Program-made: the position numbers and the translations under genes
Notes under the pieces: model-generated
Database searches by the model: none
Told to the model about the DNA's origin: nothing
Seen by the model: only the letters and a program-made list of their open reading frames with translations
DNA from: Opisthorchis felineus
Lineage: Eukaryota > Platyhelminthes > Trematoda > Opisthorchiida > Opisthorchiidae
DNA: 64,000 nucleotides
Reading direction: 5' to 3'
Assembly (NCBI GenBank): GCA_004794785.1
Contig: SJOL01001912.1
Coordinates: 18,223 to 82,222 of the forward strand
Shown: positions 12,544 to 24,800 of the stretch, piece by piece
Layout: each line of letters opens with the position of its first letter
Position numbering within the stretch: position 1 is the first letter of the stretch

Positions 12544-13087
12544 CTTCCTTGTAACGTCGGAATGTCTCAGGACTTGAGTTAATTATAATAGCCACAGGTC
12601 CGTAAAATCCCACTGCTTATGTCATGGCTTTTTCATTATATAACGGAACTGCGTTCAGCCCCACGATCCTTGCAGCCAGCTTCATCTTGTCAAATTAACA
12701 TTTCGGGTTTGGTCGACCTGTTCCACCAGACACGTATGGATAGTCAAGCTCTTGTTCTAAACCACCTCTCTGATTTATGTACCGATAACCCCAAGGTAGA
12801 TAGCCACCATGACAACCTCTCGTGCCATAAGGCAAGCTGCAGCCAATCACCTGTTGCGGTGACAATGTGTAGAGATGTCTGCTGTGCAAAAAATAAAGTG
12901 ACTCGATCGACCCAACTATGGCAAAAGCCCAACAGCATCCACAGACCCCTTGATGTCTGACTGGTGTGACTGCACCATACTGACGCCAGTCGATGGACTT
13001 TGGGGGTTCCGCCGAAATCATCCGATAGGTGGATTCGAACTCAGTAGTATCAGGAAGTTCGAGGTCAGAAATACAAGTATGGGTGGA
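12544..13087 (-). pseudogene. Peptidase exon 2: mature N-half with two TAA stops
   Basis: Encodes the mature enzyme from PPKSIDWRQYGAVTPVRHQG through the CGCCWAF active-site helix, GCHGG and GGLEQELDYPY. The frame meets TAA at 12695-12697, continues in register for 25 codons (FDKMKLAARIVG...NEKAMT), meets TAA at 12617-12619, then continues with AVGFYGPVAIII, a conserved C1A block, to the donor GAAG|GTGAGT at 12544/12543. Good similarity on both sides of each stop shows these are point nonsense changes, not the end of the exon. Confidence 0.82.
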
Positions 13088-13138
13088 CTCTTCAGAAGTT
13101 TGTAAAAGATGAAATATCAATCGCATGCTGTCACTTAC
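13088..13138 (-). other. Possible 51-nt mini-intron, in frame
   Basis: On the minus strand this segment starts GTAAGT and ends AG, is 51 nt long (17 codons) and lies exactly where the pro-domain similarity pauses. Very small introns near the 5' ends of genes are known in schistosomes. Because it is a multiple of three without stops, retention would also give an open frame, so sequence alone cannot decide. Confidence 0.4.
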
Positions 13139-13492
13139 CTTATCAGAGAATTCATTGATCCCCAACTTGTATAATTCTTTGCCTTCATTATACGCCATAT
13201 TGTGCTTTCTTACAATAAGAAAGCTTTTACAAAACAAGTTCATTCGTTTGGCTTCTTCCTTGGAATCCGAATAATTCCGATTGAATTCATGTTTGAATTG
13301 CTTCCAGGCAATATGAATGGTGTAGTTTAGATATTCGTCAAGCGACTCCATACATCTGGATGCATTGCCTTCAAATATGAGATCCATATCTGTGTTGGCA
13401 TTGAGTAGGATATCCCATTCGTAGAGTCCCGACAAAACGCCATGTACGAACAAGGATAAAATGCAGGAATTGTGCACAAGGTCATACGACAT
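13139..13492 (-). pseudogene. Peptidase exon 1: signal-like N-terminus and pro-region
   Basis: Starts at the first Met of the frame (13492). A hydrophobic stretch (ILSLFVHGVL) close to the N-terminus may be a signal peptide. The I29 inhibitor pro-domain follows, with WKQFKHEFNRNY and then E-x3-R-x3-F and HN of the ERFNIN series, and it ends in GINEFSDK. The next bases are GTAAGT, a consensus donor. Confidence 0.7.
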
Positions 13493-16400
13493 GTCACCGA
13501 ACGTGACTTGCGTAGGCCTGTTCAGTCGATGTCCAAAAATGGATATCTACGGTGACTCGAAATAGTATATCAGCTTTCCCGAATGAATCGTGCGTTTTTC
13601 TCAAGAATGTTTCCAGTGCGTCTTTGATGCAATTGCACGAAACACCCTATTTATGAGCTGGCGTTCCACAAGTTGACCAAAGCAAGGAAAGTGAAAGTGG
13701 AGGGTAAATTCGTTTTATGACAGATACTACCCCTAAGTGAAACATTTAGCACCTAGATTGTACACCCAGGTGTTATGAAGTCGCAACACAGGCAAAACGA
13801 GTATGATCCTATTGTGCCTACAAGCTTTCGAATAATTGGATGAGATGACTGGATGGGGGTCACACGCATATTTTCTGAACTGCTGCACTTTTCCAAAAGT
13901 AAGCTCATATCATGGGAAAACAATAGCAAGCAAGTTAGGTGTAATGTAGATTGCGTGATCACCCTACTATGAACAGGCGTAAGCTCGTCTATGGAAATGA
14001 AATCTTGAGTCACATTTCCTGGATAGTCGGCAGAATTCAGGTCGTGATCGTCGAGTTTGAATGAGATTACAGAACTACACTTTGACATTTTCAACCGGGG
14101 GAGGGGGTAAACACTATCGCCTCAACACAAATGTGGTGACTCTATAAGCAAGAACCTCTCAGAACCGGAATTATTTATCTAAAGTATTTGCTCTGCCATA
14201 CATTTACTAACACTCATTCGCAATGCGTCCTCCATCCAAAATGCAGATAACGCTGGAAGAACCAAATTAGTGCTGTTCTGGGAAGCGCGTTATCTACCTT
14301 GCGGGGTGCAAGTAGTGAACCATACGAAGTTAAACCTGCCATTTTCCGTGTAATCAGTTTTCAAATTACATTATTGAAAGTTATCCGATACACGTGCCAG
14401 TCTCTGTCACAGTTGACAGTCACCTGCCCGTCAAATGTGATTGAATTAATGAAGTCTCGCGCAAAGTTATGGTTCCAAGAAAGGTTTGTTGATGACGGAT
14501 TTGATACTTCCATTGAGCCTGGGTATCCGATATGGACTGAAACAATACGATGGGCAGAAACACCTGCAGAAACATGTTCAGAAGCACCAGTCTAGATATA
14601 ATAAATCCTATCTGAGAAAGGTGTATGGGATTTGACCTGACTTATTCATCAGCTGTCCGGAATATTCAGGTCGAACGCTTTACACCGGAGATAAGTCGAA
14701 GTAAAAAGTCTGCCGGTTCTGAAGTTAGGGACAGTAGTGATGAGTGGAGAGTCGTAGACACGTTTTGGAGAGTGACTTAAGCTGAACTGTGATTTGACGT
14801 TTTTGAAATCGGATTAAATGTATGTCACTCTCCGTATTGTAGAGTGAAATCTGTATAATAGAAATTGCGCCTTTTCAGGTGGTAGAGATGTCTCAAGAAA
14901 AATTCGTAGTTTTCGAGTAATTCAATTATACTCTCTTTAATCCCAGGGGCCTCCCGAAACCCTTGCATATCGAATGCCACAATTCAGTACAACCGGTCGA
15001 AAATTCTGTCATATTAGCCCCTGCTCGATCGGATTACGCGCTCCTTCCTTCGAGTCAATTTAACTTGGGATAAGTCACATGGAACTTATGTTCTAACGTC
15101 TGAAGCTGATAAAGTCCAGAAGTTAACGACGTAGCTGTTTGACCTTTGACTGTGTGTGGATTTGACAGCATTTCGGACCTCCGAATAGTACTAAAACCTG
15201 TTTAATGCATCTCATTGGGAATGTGAGTGTAACATTAGGTGTATCATTTGTTCAGCCGTATTCGTACGCATCGTTCACTGCATGTCTCGCATCCGAGTAT
15301 CAAATTCCCAACAGCTAAGGTATTTTGGATGCGATCAGCTGATTGAAGTATCAGACAGGGTGTCTAGAAAGGAATGTTTCCCGGGGTTCAAAGTCAAGCG
15401 GGTTGTGACTAGAGGCGCGGGATGCCTAGCGGCCCAATTAACTTTGGAGAAGGCATGCACGGCACAAAAGTAACGTTGCAATTCCTGAGTGAATCAGAAT
15501 TCAAGTTTGCATGAAATCGGCAAATACATTTTCTACCGCCCTTGTTTGCGAACGTTGAGGTTTCACTGGACCCCATAACTAACAGAATCAACTTTCACTC
15601 TAGTCATTTTTCGTACACAGAGTACGTTTGTTGGAGATTCAGCAATTAAATGAGAATAAAATAAAACATTGTGGACAAATTTCGATTGGGTGTTAGCTCG
15701 AATTTACACATACTCTTTTTAAACAAATGTATGCCAAATATTGTTGGAGCATACACATGGTTTGTCCGTTCACAGAGAACGTTTGTCGATATCTTATTCC
15801 TTTTTTGGGAAACAGTTCCCCGAAATTCTTACAACCTCACATAACGTATTATTTTGGATACTTCGTAGACACCAAATCAGCCCAAACACAATTTGCGGTA
15901 CTTTGTTTCTTGCTACTTTTGATGTGTTTCCCTTCATGCCGTTAGTCGGTCCAGATCATCAGCGAGGCTTGTCATTTTCAGTGTATGCAGTTATTGTTCC
16001 CCCGATGATCAAATAATGCGATTCTCATACACGAACCTCCTGATTGCTTAGCTCTGCTTTACACAGTTCTGAACTTCTACGTTGTACTAGTAAGATCTTA
16101 AGTTGCACAGGGCTCCTGGGTGGCGGCGTGAGAATGTTCACAGAATCCCGATTGAAATGACTGACAGAAATATGTTTGCGGATTACAGCTATGATCATAC
16201 AAAAAACATGTTGTATTGAGTGAAAAATATTAATGGGCCTCCATGAAAGTAGTTCAGGAATGACCACAGCCACTTTGTATTTGACAACATATCTCTGAAA
16301 TATGTGGCTCATATTTTGTCCAATACCACTGGAAGGCCACTTTTCTTCTCTGCTCATAGCTGTGGCATTCTTGAGGAATGTAATTTTCGTGCCATTCGTA

Positions 16401-16799
16401 TGAGACACCTTCGTGTTTGAAAGTAGAAAAAGGTGGCGCGTTTCTCGAAATTTGTATTACATACACCAATGCGTACTATTTTTATCAAATTATTTTAACG
16501 TAGGATATCTCGCGCGGATCACTAGGGTTTGCTTAACTGTAATCTACCCGTGCGCCTGAGGGACATCACAGTTTTCCGAGCGTGTAGAGCGCTTTCGGCA
16601 GCGTTCGTCATGCATTCCTCGTAGGAAACAGCCATCTCTGTGAAACGATTTCAAGGCCAACATTTGACGGGATTATCCTATCCGTTCAGCCGTACAACGA
16701 TACCCTCAATGTTAGCTGGTAATGAGCACGTTGACAAAAATGCAAATTTTCTCATAAAGCTTTTCTATCTCCGTAACTGTTATTCAGAGCACAAGTACT
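13493..16799. other. Unassigned DNA upstream of the peptidase
   Basis: Short frames only. The plus frame 14299-14595 (98 codons, no motif) and the minus frames 13753-14094 and 16025-16408 are the longest. None has a recognisable domain. A promoter for the peptidase could lie just above 13492, but I see no convincing TATA or initiator. Confidence 0.25.
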
Positions 16800-16999
16800 A
16801 CCAGTTTGTTGGACTTGTTCCGATTCTTTGATGCTACCCCCCTTTCAAATTTAGGAATGCTATTTTCCTGCTTGCAGGTTCCTCAATGTGGACTGCACTG
16901 AATAAAGCCCATTTACTGAGAGTGACCATTCAAGCGGGGTTACTGGTAAATGCAAACATCGAAGGCCAACATCATCCTGAATGAACTGTTTTTTTGCCA

Positions 17000-18200
17000 G
17001 TTTTTCCAGGGAAACTCTTCAAATGTAGGAAAATATGCGAACCACTGGTTCAAACATAAGGCTTTTGAACGTGTCAAACTGCAGATGCTGGATCAGAAAC
17101 TGACCCTCAATTTGCCCAGTTACGGGGAGGTACTTATTGTTTCAACGGAGGCAGGTGGACGTTTTCTCTAGCCCACCGCAACTGGGCCACGTGAGATCTG
17201 TGTTGATATCAATGGAACTATTCCGCAAACTGAGGTGGTTGTGAATGCACAGAAACACTCATAAATATCCTGAGAAGCATGAAATTAACCCAAAACTTGC
17301 AAATATAAATATCTGCGGAAATTTAGCTGTGAAGCCAGCAGTTCTCTAGCCATTCTGTATTGCCCACAATCCTTCAGTACCTGTGTTCAGAGTATATGTA
17401 GCTACTGACCGTCGACTGAATCAGCTTTTGACTAGAGACTAAGCTTCCGTCGGTCGGATAAGTGTGTGTTGGGTGGACGTGGTTTCTTGACTAATCCGCC
17501 AGACGCAGCTGATTCGCAAAAGGTTCAACATTTACTTGAAAGATTTAAAGTCACTATCCCTAGGATTCGGAAAACGCGTAGTGGTATACAACATGTACAA
17601 ATAGCTTGAAATTTTTTCAATTTTCCAGCCAGAATAGAGCTTCCTCGTAGAACAAAAAACCAGGAAGTTTCAATTCAATTTATTGATAGTCACTGCCTCC
17701 AAAAGACGCAGTAATCAATAATATGTTTCATCATAAATTAAAAAGGCTTTATGCCTGCCTGCTTCATTTTTCGAGCATTATGAAGTCCAAATATTCAATG
17801 CAGTTAATTTTTCGCCGACACCACTGCTTTCGCCGAAATATAACGCAGATAGAACTACTTTCGTTTGTCTGGAATCCCGTATATACCGAAACTGATTATA
17901 ATGTCAAAATATAGCGGTTTCAGACTGCATTCAGCACTGTGGCACGACACAACCAATAATGATATCACTGTAGGTTGCGGGCCCTCCCTACTATGCAATC
18001 GTATAGTGCTTTGGAAATTGTCTAGTACGCTTACCTCTCTATTTAATTCACGTAATATAATGGAATCGTCATTAAGAGCTAACATCCATATGTCACTGCA
18101 AGCAGAGTGATTAGGCAACGCCGTTTCGCATCTTTAGCTTGGCTTCCCCAATATTATCTGTTGCGCTATTACTACCCGAATCAGCCGGCATTTTTCGTGG
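17000..18200 (-). repeat. Arm block 1, single copy
   Basis: Read on the minus strand, this segment aligns along its length with 55.39-56.6 kb, including GTGCCACAGTGCT and GTGTCGGCGAAAAATTA. The related unit at 53.97-55.37 kb also matches. The left arm has one copy where the right arm has two in tandem. Frames on the plus strand at 17723-17914 and 17865-18110 share short peptides (MKxKYS, LWH-TTNN) with the right-arm frames, but are broken. Confidence 0.75.
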
Positions 18201-18399
18201 ATTAATTATATCGCCATTCCGCCATAGGCTTAATTTTTTTTCCTCTCTGCTAGCATTCAATCGCTCGTCAGAACTGCTTAGTTTACATTGAATTAAGTTA
18301 GAACTCTATTACTATTTGAGCTGCCTTGGTTCACCAAAACTCCTCCACACCAAATTTCAAAGGGCCTTTGCTAGTCACAGTTTAAATATTCCCGCTCGG

Positions 18400-19390
18400 T
18401 TTGCCCAAACCACTTTTTCGTACACAGTGCAAAATTCAGCCGAAAATTTATCATACCAGATGGAATATTTGATAAACGGGATTTGACTTAAGCGTGAGGA
18501 AGTGGAGTAATTATTGCGTCGCAAATGCTACTGAATAAAACTAACGTCAAATACCCCAAAAACTCATTAGTAACACGTTGGTTATAGGACACATCGTCTG
18601 AATGTATTCCGTTGTTGCCGGTAGCTCACACTGGTTGGAGTAGATTTTATCCGGTTTTTGTTTGGATCAGAACACCTTGCATCGCACGGGTTTGTTAAGA
18701 CTCATCACAAAAATGTTTCTGTAAAAGTTCACCAAACAACATCTCACAGCCTGGAACTATTGTCACCAGTTCGTACTGCGCCCATTTAAATCATCTATCA
18801 CTGCGCAATCGCGGCTCATGCATTTGCCAAGATTTGTTGACCGATAACCTAAATCAAGCTCAGCATCCTGACTGGCACTCCAGTAAGATCTAGAAACGTG
18901 TCAGGCTTCTATTCTATATAGTAACCGCGTGATCAGTGATATTTTTAACATCTGTCACATCGCACCTGGAAAGTCACAAAATGATGCAAATGACCAGTTC
19001 ATCTGAATATGGGAAGATATTATTTGGAGGTGATATTTTAAAGCTTCGCACATGTACCAGAATTAGGGAAATTTGCACAACAGCCGTTCAGTAGGAAGGG
19101 ACGGAATATAAGCTCCAAGCCTAACGATCGCGGAACATCATCATCGTTGTTGTGTGGAAGCAGGAGAGACCTGAATTTAGGAACAACCTACCAACCACCT
19201 CGTGGTTAGTTAACGTTTTAGTATGATACTGCCACGTTCCTTGAATGCAATGAACCCGATGCATGCGATGTCGACAGAGATTTCGGAACTCAAGTGGTTT
19301 GTGTTTTGAATTTCTCTGGTTTCCAAGGTCTAAAGTACCACCCCAATTGATTATATGGCCCATTAAAATAACATGGTGCCACATTATCTA
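18400..19390 (-). repeat. Arm block 2
   Basis: Matches 52200-53000 in reverse complement. Shared strings include GTTCCGCGATCGTT and the series around CTTACTGGAGTGCCA. Both copies could encode an RLFLNSGLS-like / RWLFINSGLS-like peptide followed by FRDR, but no family is recognised. Confidence 0.72.
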
Positions 19391-19989
19391 TCAACTTCTA
19401 TTCATTCAATCGATGAACAGAACACGACTATATCTCGTGCAACGTTTTGGGCAGATTCGTGTTGATACTGTGAACTTCCAAAGCGTAATTTATAGAGGTA
19501 CTCGTGATAACATTATGATCAGAAATCAAAACTAACTTGAAAAAGTTAGCGCAGTCTAGTGACCAGCTAATTAAATCAACGTTAGTTTGACACAAGTTCC
19601 ACGAGCCCATGACCTCTCTCTGGTCTTGAGAATACTTGGCTGTGGATGGTGCGGTGCATTCTATTATACTGATCGTGCGAAAAGCAGGTGACACGTTTGT
19701 GCTTTTCAAACTGACAGAACATAATTTTGGGGCATGAATGTAAAATAAGCGTCCAAATATCCGCGGTTGCCGTTCGCATTTTGCCTCGAATTTAGTTCAA
19801 CTTCCCCCTTCGTCTACTGAATACTACCAAATATCCGTGACCATGGCTTCCAACTAAAGCAACTGACAACCTGAAACCACTATCGGCAGTTCTTATCACT
19901 AAATGTCTACAGAGATTTTTCACTACATTCGATCGGATGAAATGCTGCATGGAACATGTGATTAGTCAAATCGCTAAAGTTTTGAAATC

Positions 19990-21890
19990 AAAGAATTACA
20001 AATGCCTCTCTCCAGTAACAATGAAGTGAAACTATTTTTGATCAGAAACCGATTGAAACCATTGGAAGTCATTTCCAAAACTTACAGACGAGGTGAAAGC
20101 AAACGAAAGTGGAAGGCGGATGCAGGTAACGCATACTGCGGTCAAAAGCGTGTCTTAAGTCAACTATTGATCGAAAAGAAATTTTACTGAGTGCTTACAT
20201 GACAATGGGGTTTGACTGTATGCTGTAAACTTCCATTCGGTCCTCACCTCTACACCTGTGTAAAACTATCCTGGTATTTTCTTGTATGACCCAGTTTAAA
20301 CTGTACGTTAATCTGCCCAGTTCTGTCATATAAAACTCAAGATATTTTGGACAAGGCACCGTTCGAGTAGCCGAATATCTCAGTGTGTTAGCAATCTCTA
20401 TCGCTAAAATAAAACAGGGAGCAACGTTGGATCTGCAACGTTTATTAGACTACGGGACTGTGTCGGTCTGACTGGACTCACATCCGACCAACTTGCAACG
20501 AAGCTAAAACGTAACCGGCGTTTTATGTAGTTGCCCATAAATAAAGCCTATCAGTGTAAAATCTGACGGAAAATATGGTCATTTAAAGTGTTACCTAGTG
20601 AAGTAAACACAACAGTGTTCCGCAAATAATACCCGGTAGGCTAACTACCCTCATTGAATCGGAGGCTATAGCTTTTGAAGTGACACATTATCCTTTGTTT
20701 CCACATGTTGAGATGCTTACCGAGATGCTGTTAATTGCCATCTCAGATTCTACTTCTCATGCTTGTATTTCCACAACTAAATGTCTGTCGGGCTGCTTTT
20801 CCTCACCGATTTGAAGAAATTATCGATCCACTCCACGAGTCGGTGTCTTTTACGTTACGGAAACCTTGAGCGGTATAGACAAGGATGAAGTCTTTTACCC
20901 GATCTAGTGGGTGCCAGAATTTTGATCAAAATTTGTGAGACTAAGTTAGGGTTTCACATAGGATACAGAACGTAATTGCACAATCCTGACATATCAGTGC
21001 ATAACCAAGTCTTTCGCGTTCCCCGCGAAGTACGCTATCATGCGATCCCACAACATTTATGCATGTCCCGTTTGCAAAAGCACTGTCCCATCTTCTACCG
21101 GTAGTGGTGCTAATTTAGTGTTGTTCTTGTATTATTGCATTTTAGTATTTTGGCTACAACGTTCTTCATGTTGACTCTAGCTGAGTGCGTGAAATCTGTC
21201 AAATAATGCTGTTTGTTTAAGTTGACCACCCCAAATGCAAATAAAAAAATATGGCTTTCAATGAGTAAACGTCCACCAGCTCAAAATGCGCACATGTTCC
21301 TACCTTTTACGAAAAGCAAATTCCTCTCGCGTATAGAAGCTGTATAATCATATGTGGAAAGTCAAATGCACATGCTGAATCCCCCTCAAATTTATTTAGA
21401 AAACACACCATTGAAGACCAGAGTGGAGCTAAGCTAAAATTGCATATCTTCTTCACAAAGTAACCCATCGGTTGTCAAACCGTCAGCTTCACTGCGTTAC
21501 CCAAGTATTGAAATTTCGCCAAGCGTTTGTCTATTCGAACAAAGGGAAGCACAAATTTTTGATATTAAAATTTTTGCTGTGCAAGAACGTTGTCCATGCA
21601 TGGTATTCTGTTTCGGTATTATTAGGATAGCTTCCCGGGTGATATAATCGAGCTGAGTAGTTTTCTAGCAATATTACGAAAGTAATGCACAAAATGATGT
21701 GTCCTGAAAGTGTAATTTGGTTTCGTTTAGATAATTATTGAACTAAGTTGGTTCAACATACTTGAGTTCAGCAAAATGCGGTGGGTTTCGGAAATCCACT
21801 TGCAAAGGTTGCTTAATATTTCCAATCTTCCTTTTATTTAACATTTATGCACACCACGTTCATTTCCCGAATCCCATGTGAATTCACGAC
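19990..21890 (+). repeat. Arm block 3, left copy, with conserved frames
   Basis: Matches 48230-50108 in reverse complement over about 1.9 kb, beginning sharply at AGAATTACAAATG. The first 62 codons (20002-20190) are open in both copies; further shared peptides include SDQLATKLK, PLFPHV, HRFEEIID and IYAC-VC. Stops and frameshifts interrupt both copies in different places. I do not recognise the protein. The string could be exons of an unknown gene or an old mobile element. Confidence 0.75.
20002..20190 (+). CDS. Unknown 62-aa open frame, conserved in both arms
   Basis: Runs from Met to a TGA with no internal stop, and has a same-length (62-codon) homologue at 49909-50097 on the minus strand. 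Shared core: NEV-KL/IFL, LKPLEVISKTYR, KWK and a terminal IE-xFY. The peptide is basic and lacks a signal or membrane segment. Start, stop and length are all conserved between two diverged copies, mildly suggesting past coding selection. Function unknown; it could be an exon of a longer protein. Confidence 0.35.
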   Translation: MPLSSNNEVKLFLIRNRLKPLEVISKTYRRGESKRKWKADAGNAYCGQKRVLSQLLIEKKFY

Positions 21891-24800
21891 CGACAATAAT
21901 TTTGTCGGTGATTATGTCTGCGCTTCGGCCTATCCAGTACCTTTGACCCTCCTCAAATTAGGTTTCATACATTGTCGTCTTTAGCCTTTCTTATACCAAC
22001 ATCTCTACATTTGTATTAAGAAGCAGCTTGCTTACCCCTTTTTTCTCGTATGTGATAAAGTGCACAGGAAAATACGGATACACTAGTACTTCCTCAAATT
22101 CACGTTCCATCTTGGACGAGCCAGTAGATTTATAAAATTATTTTGCTATTTACTTTTGTTATTTTCTGTGTGTTTGGGCTGTAAAATACAATCCTCTATT
22201 TGGCCCAATTCTGAAATCCGTCAATAGCCCTAGGTATGAAAAATTGACCGACTGATCCACGTTTTAGTAACAAGCATGTCACCGCTCTTCAACCCGCTGA
22301 TCAGCGCCAGCAGATATTTCGGACTTGATAACTTTGGATGCTTTAAATTGTCAACTTCTACATTTAAGACGTTTATGTACTTGCAATTGTATCCTTCATG
22401 GGTATCTTCAAGGAGAGGGTGTTTTTAAAAACCGCCTTACAATGTTCAAATCAAATGAAAGTAAAAATTTGCCAATCCTAATACATTTCAATATCAATTC
22501 TGAATGTCATGGTATAAGGTGATGTCTTAATACAGAAAGAAAAGATAAATGGTTCCTCGTTGACCGCAAACGAATAAGCAAAGCATTGTCCATCGTATTT
22601 CGTTACTGTGCGATACTAACACGCTCCCCAACTTATCGGTTTTCTTAAAAATTGGGCAAATTCATTGCACGTGACCTCAGATCATGTTTCGGCAGCAAAA
22701 TGTTGGTGAGTTGCTTGTCGGCCATTCGGGATTTTGAAATTATACGGAATTCAAATAAGCACTGACGCTCTGCTGTGAGTTCTTTCTAACCTAGCGATTA
22801 CTTTTAACAGTTTCATAGACGGGAATAACGGTCTACAAGAGTTTCATTGTTTTCACATATCTAGGCGGCAATATCTTTAGTTTCTGGCGCAAATCCAGCT
22901 AGTCGTCTCGCTGTTGCCCACAAAGTTTAACACCAATATTTCAAGCTAGTAAACCTATCTTGTAGAGTTTGAACGAGTCTTTTGTCTTGTTACGCTGTTC
23001 AAACCTGAAATTACGTGGTGCCCAGGAAATGCTTACCATCTACTTTGGCTTACGCGGCATGAGGGATCACGTGATTGTTTGTCTTACCAACAAGCCACGA
23101 AAACCAGCCCTTCAATTCAGCTCATAGACGCAAACCCAACTCAGATATCCAAAATGAAATACACTTGGAAATCCACAAGTTTGTTAGAAGCCCCATCAGC
23201 GATTTACATTGTGATGGTATAACTTCGCGGGCTTAGCACATTCCTGGGCACTGCTAACATCACGAGTAAACTAGATAACGAAGGGCTTTACATCTTCCAA
23301 AAAGCCAAAACCTGAAACTATTTCCTCTTTATCGCCGTCCATTCTTATACTTCCACTGACACTCTTCTAACATGCTCAGAATTACTGAAGCCACGTGAGT
23401 GAATAAAGCCTCCTTGAAACTTAGTAGACTTGACTTTCACTACGATGTGCTTTGTGCGGTTTGGATTCGAGGAGGTGGGTTGTTGTGGTCGGCTTCTTTA
23501 AACTTCTTCAAACGTTTAAGCCTCTAGGACTATGCGAATAGTTCTAGAGGAGCTACGTGAAAGACGTCTCTTGCGTGCCACTTGTTCAGGCCATGATACT
23601 GTACCAGCCTGCTCCCACCCCAGAAAAATCATCTGCGTTGTTCTTGTTAGTGTTACGCATTTCACCACTCCCAAATACTTTAGTCGGTCACTGTCCACTG
23701 TCCACGCACGGAAGACGCGAGACTTCAAGAAGTTAAGCGGTGGTTCTTAGAGTGAATCCGTAAACTGCCGCATGTGCCGCATGTGCCGCATGTGCCGCAT
23801 GGTTATTTAATTATTTTGGCTCGCCCAGGAGAGACTCCACATATATGGCAAATTAGGTAGTTCGCTATGCGCGAGCACCATTCGAGGGCACCGCAGTACT
23901 CGTAAATTTATTTCCAGGAAATCAGTAGTTTCTTTTATTACAACCGGTACATGGAACTATGTCGGAGTAAGCCCTTGTGCGCGTAGTAGGCTAAACTAAG
24001 TTCTACAGCAAAGAAGCATTCAGTGTTTTCATCGAGCCCAACTATAAACAAAGGTTAATGAATTTAATGGGTTTATTAAACCAATTCACCAGATGAAAGG
24101 ACGGGAAGAACTATGTAACTCTTGGGTAACCTGCAAAGTTGGAAAGCCAAGATAAAACTTTTGTAAAGGCCTTTTGAATACTCCCTCTTTAGCATTTAAG
24201 AGCGAATATTTAGAAAAACGAGATAAATAAATTTGATGCCTATTCATCACGTAATAAAGCAAATGCAATCTTCATTTATTTATCAGGGGTACATCAGGCT
24301 GTCTCAGAATTCACCAGGAATGGCGATAGGTTGACGTGCTGAAGAAGATCAAAACCACTTTCAAGAATTTTGAACTGAGATATACGCAGAATATATATGA
24401 ACCACCTAACTTTAACCAGTCATATAACCAAAAAGCTGAAAACCCTTGCAACAGTCGGAGTCGCATTTATTCATGTCCATTAATGTTGTCGGAATTATTA
24501 TTTTAAATATCATCCAGGCCCGGTTGCGGGGTGGACTCAATTTGTGTTCCCGGGCCTTGCGTACTGAAAATATGTGCCTAATAAATCTCCTCGGTAACTC
24601 TTGCACCAACGTGAACAAAGCTTGACTAAGATTCACGTGACAAGTGATTCCGTTTCCTGTATCACCGTAACATATAATGCATTGTTTCAGTTCTCATTTC
24701 GATCTTCGTTCAAACTGACATGTCTGTCACTTCGCCGTACCTGTGTAGATACGGTTTTTTAACTTAGTGAAAGACGACAGAAAACTAAAGAAGCAAACAG

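Larger units (their letters stand above)
7971..13492 (-). pseudogene. Cathepsin L-like cysteine peptidase (C1A), two nonsense codons
   Basis: This papain-family endopeptidase gene would make a secreted or lysosomal proenzyme; in trematodes such enzymes digest host protein. Three exons join in frame: 13139-13492, 13088-13138 read through or spliced, 12544-13087, and 7971-8179 after a 4364-bp intron. Residue order: signal-like N-terminus, I29 pro-region with an ERFNIN-like series ending HN and the motif LGINEFSD (about 110-117), maturation region before PPKSIDW, oxyanion Gln181, catalytic Cys187 in CGCCWAF (the usual Ser is Cys), GCHGG, then His333 in GHAILAVGYG and Asn353 in KNTYG (usually KNSWG). 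Total length of about 385 codons is near normal. Two in-frame TAA codons lie at 12695-12697 and 12617-12619, where family members have ordinary residues. All catalytic residues survive, so inactivation looks recent. Sequencing error at both sites is possible but less likely. Confidence 0.85.

Noticed and set aside
12695..12697. The TAA as the true end of an exon followed by an intron
   Set aside because: No donor lies there, and peptidase similarity continues in the same frame to a good donor at 12543.
12617..12697. Reassigned stop codons (TAA as an amino acid)
   Set aside because: Flatworm nuclear genes use standard stops, and many other frames in the window end in TAA; two nonsense changes are simpler.
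12619..12960. Plus-strand 113-codon frame over the peptidase exon
   Set aside because: It is the antisense shadow of the cathepsin exon, which has clear family motifs on the minus strand.
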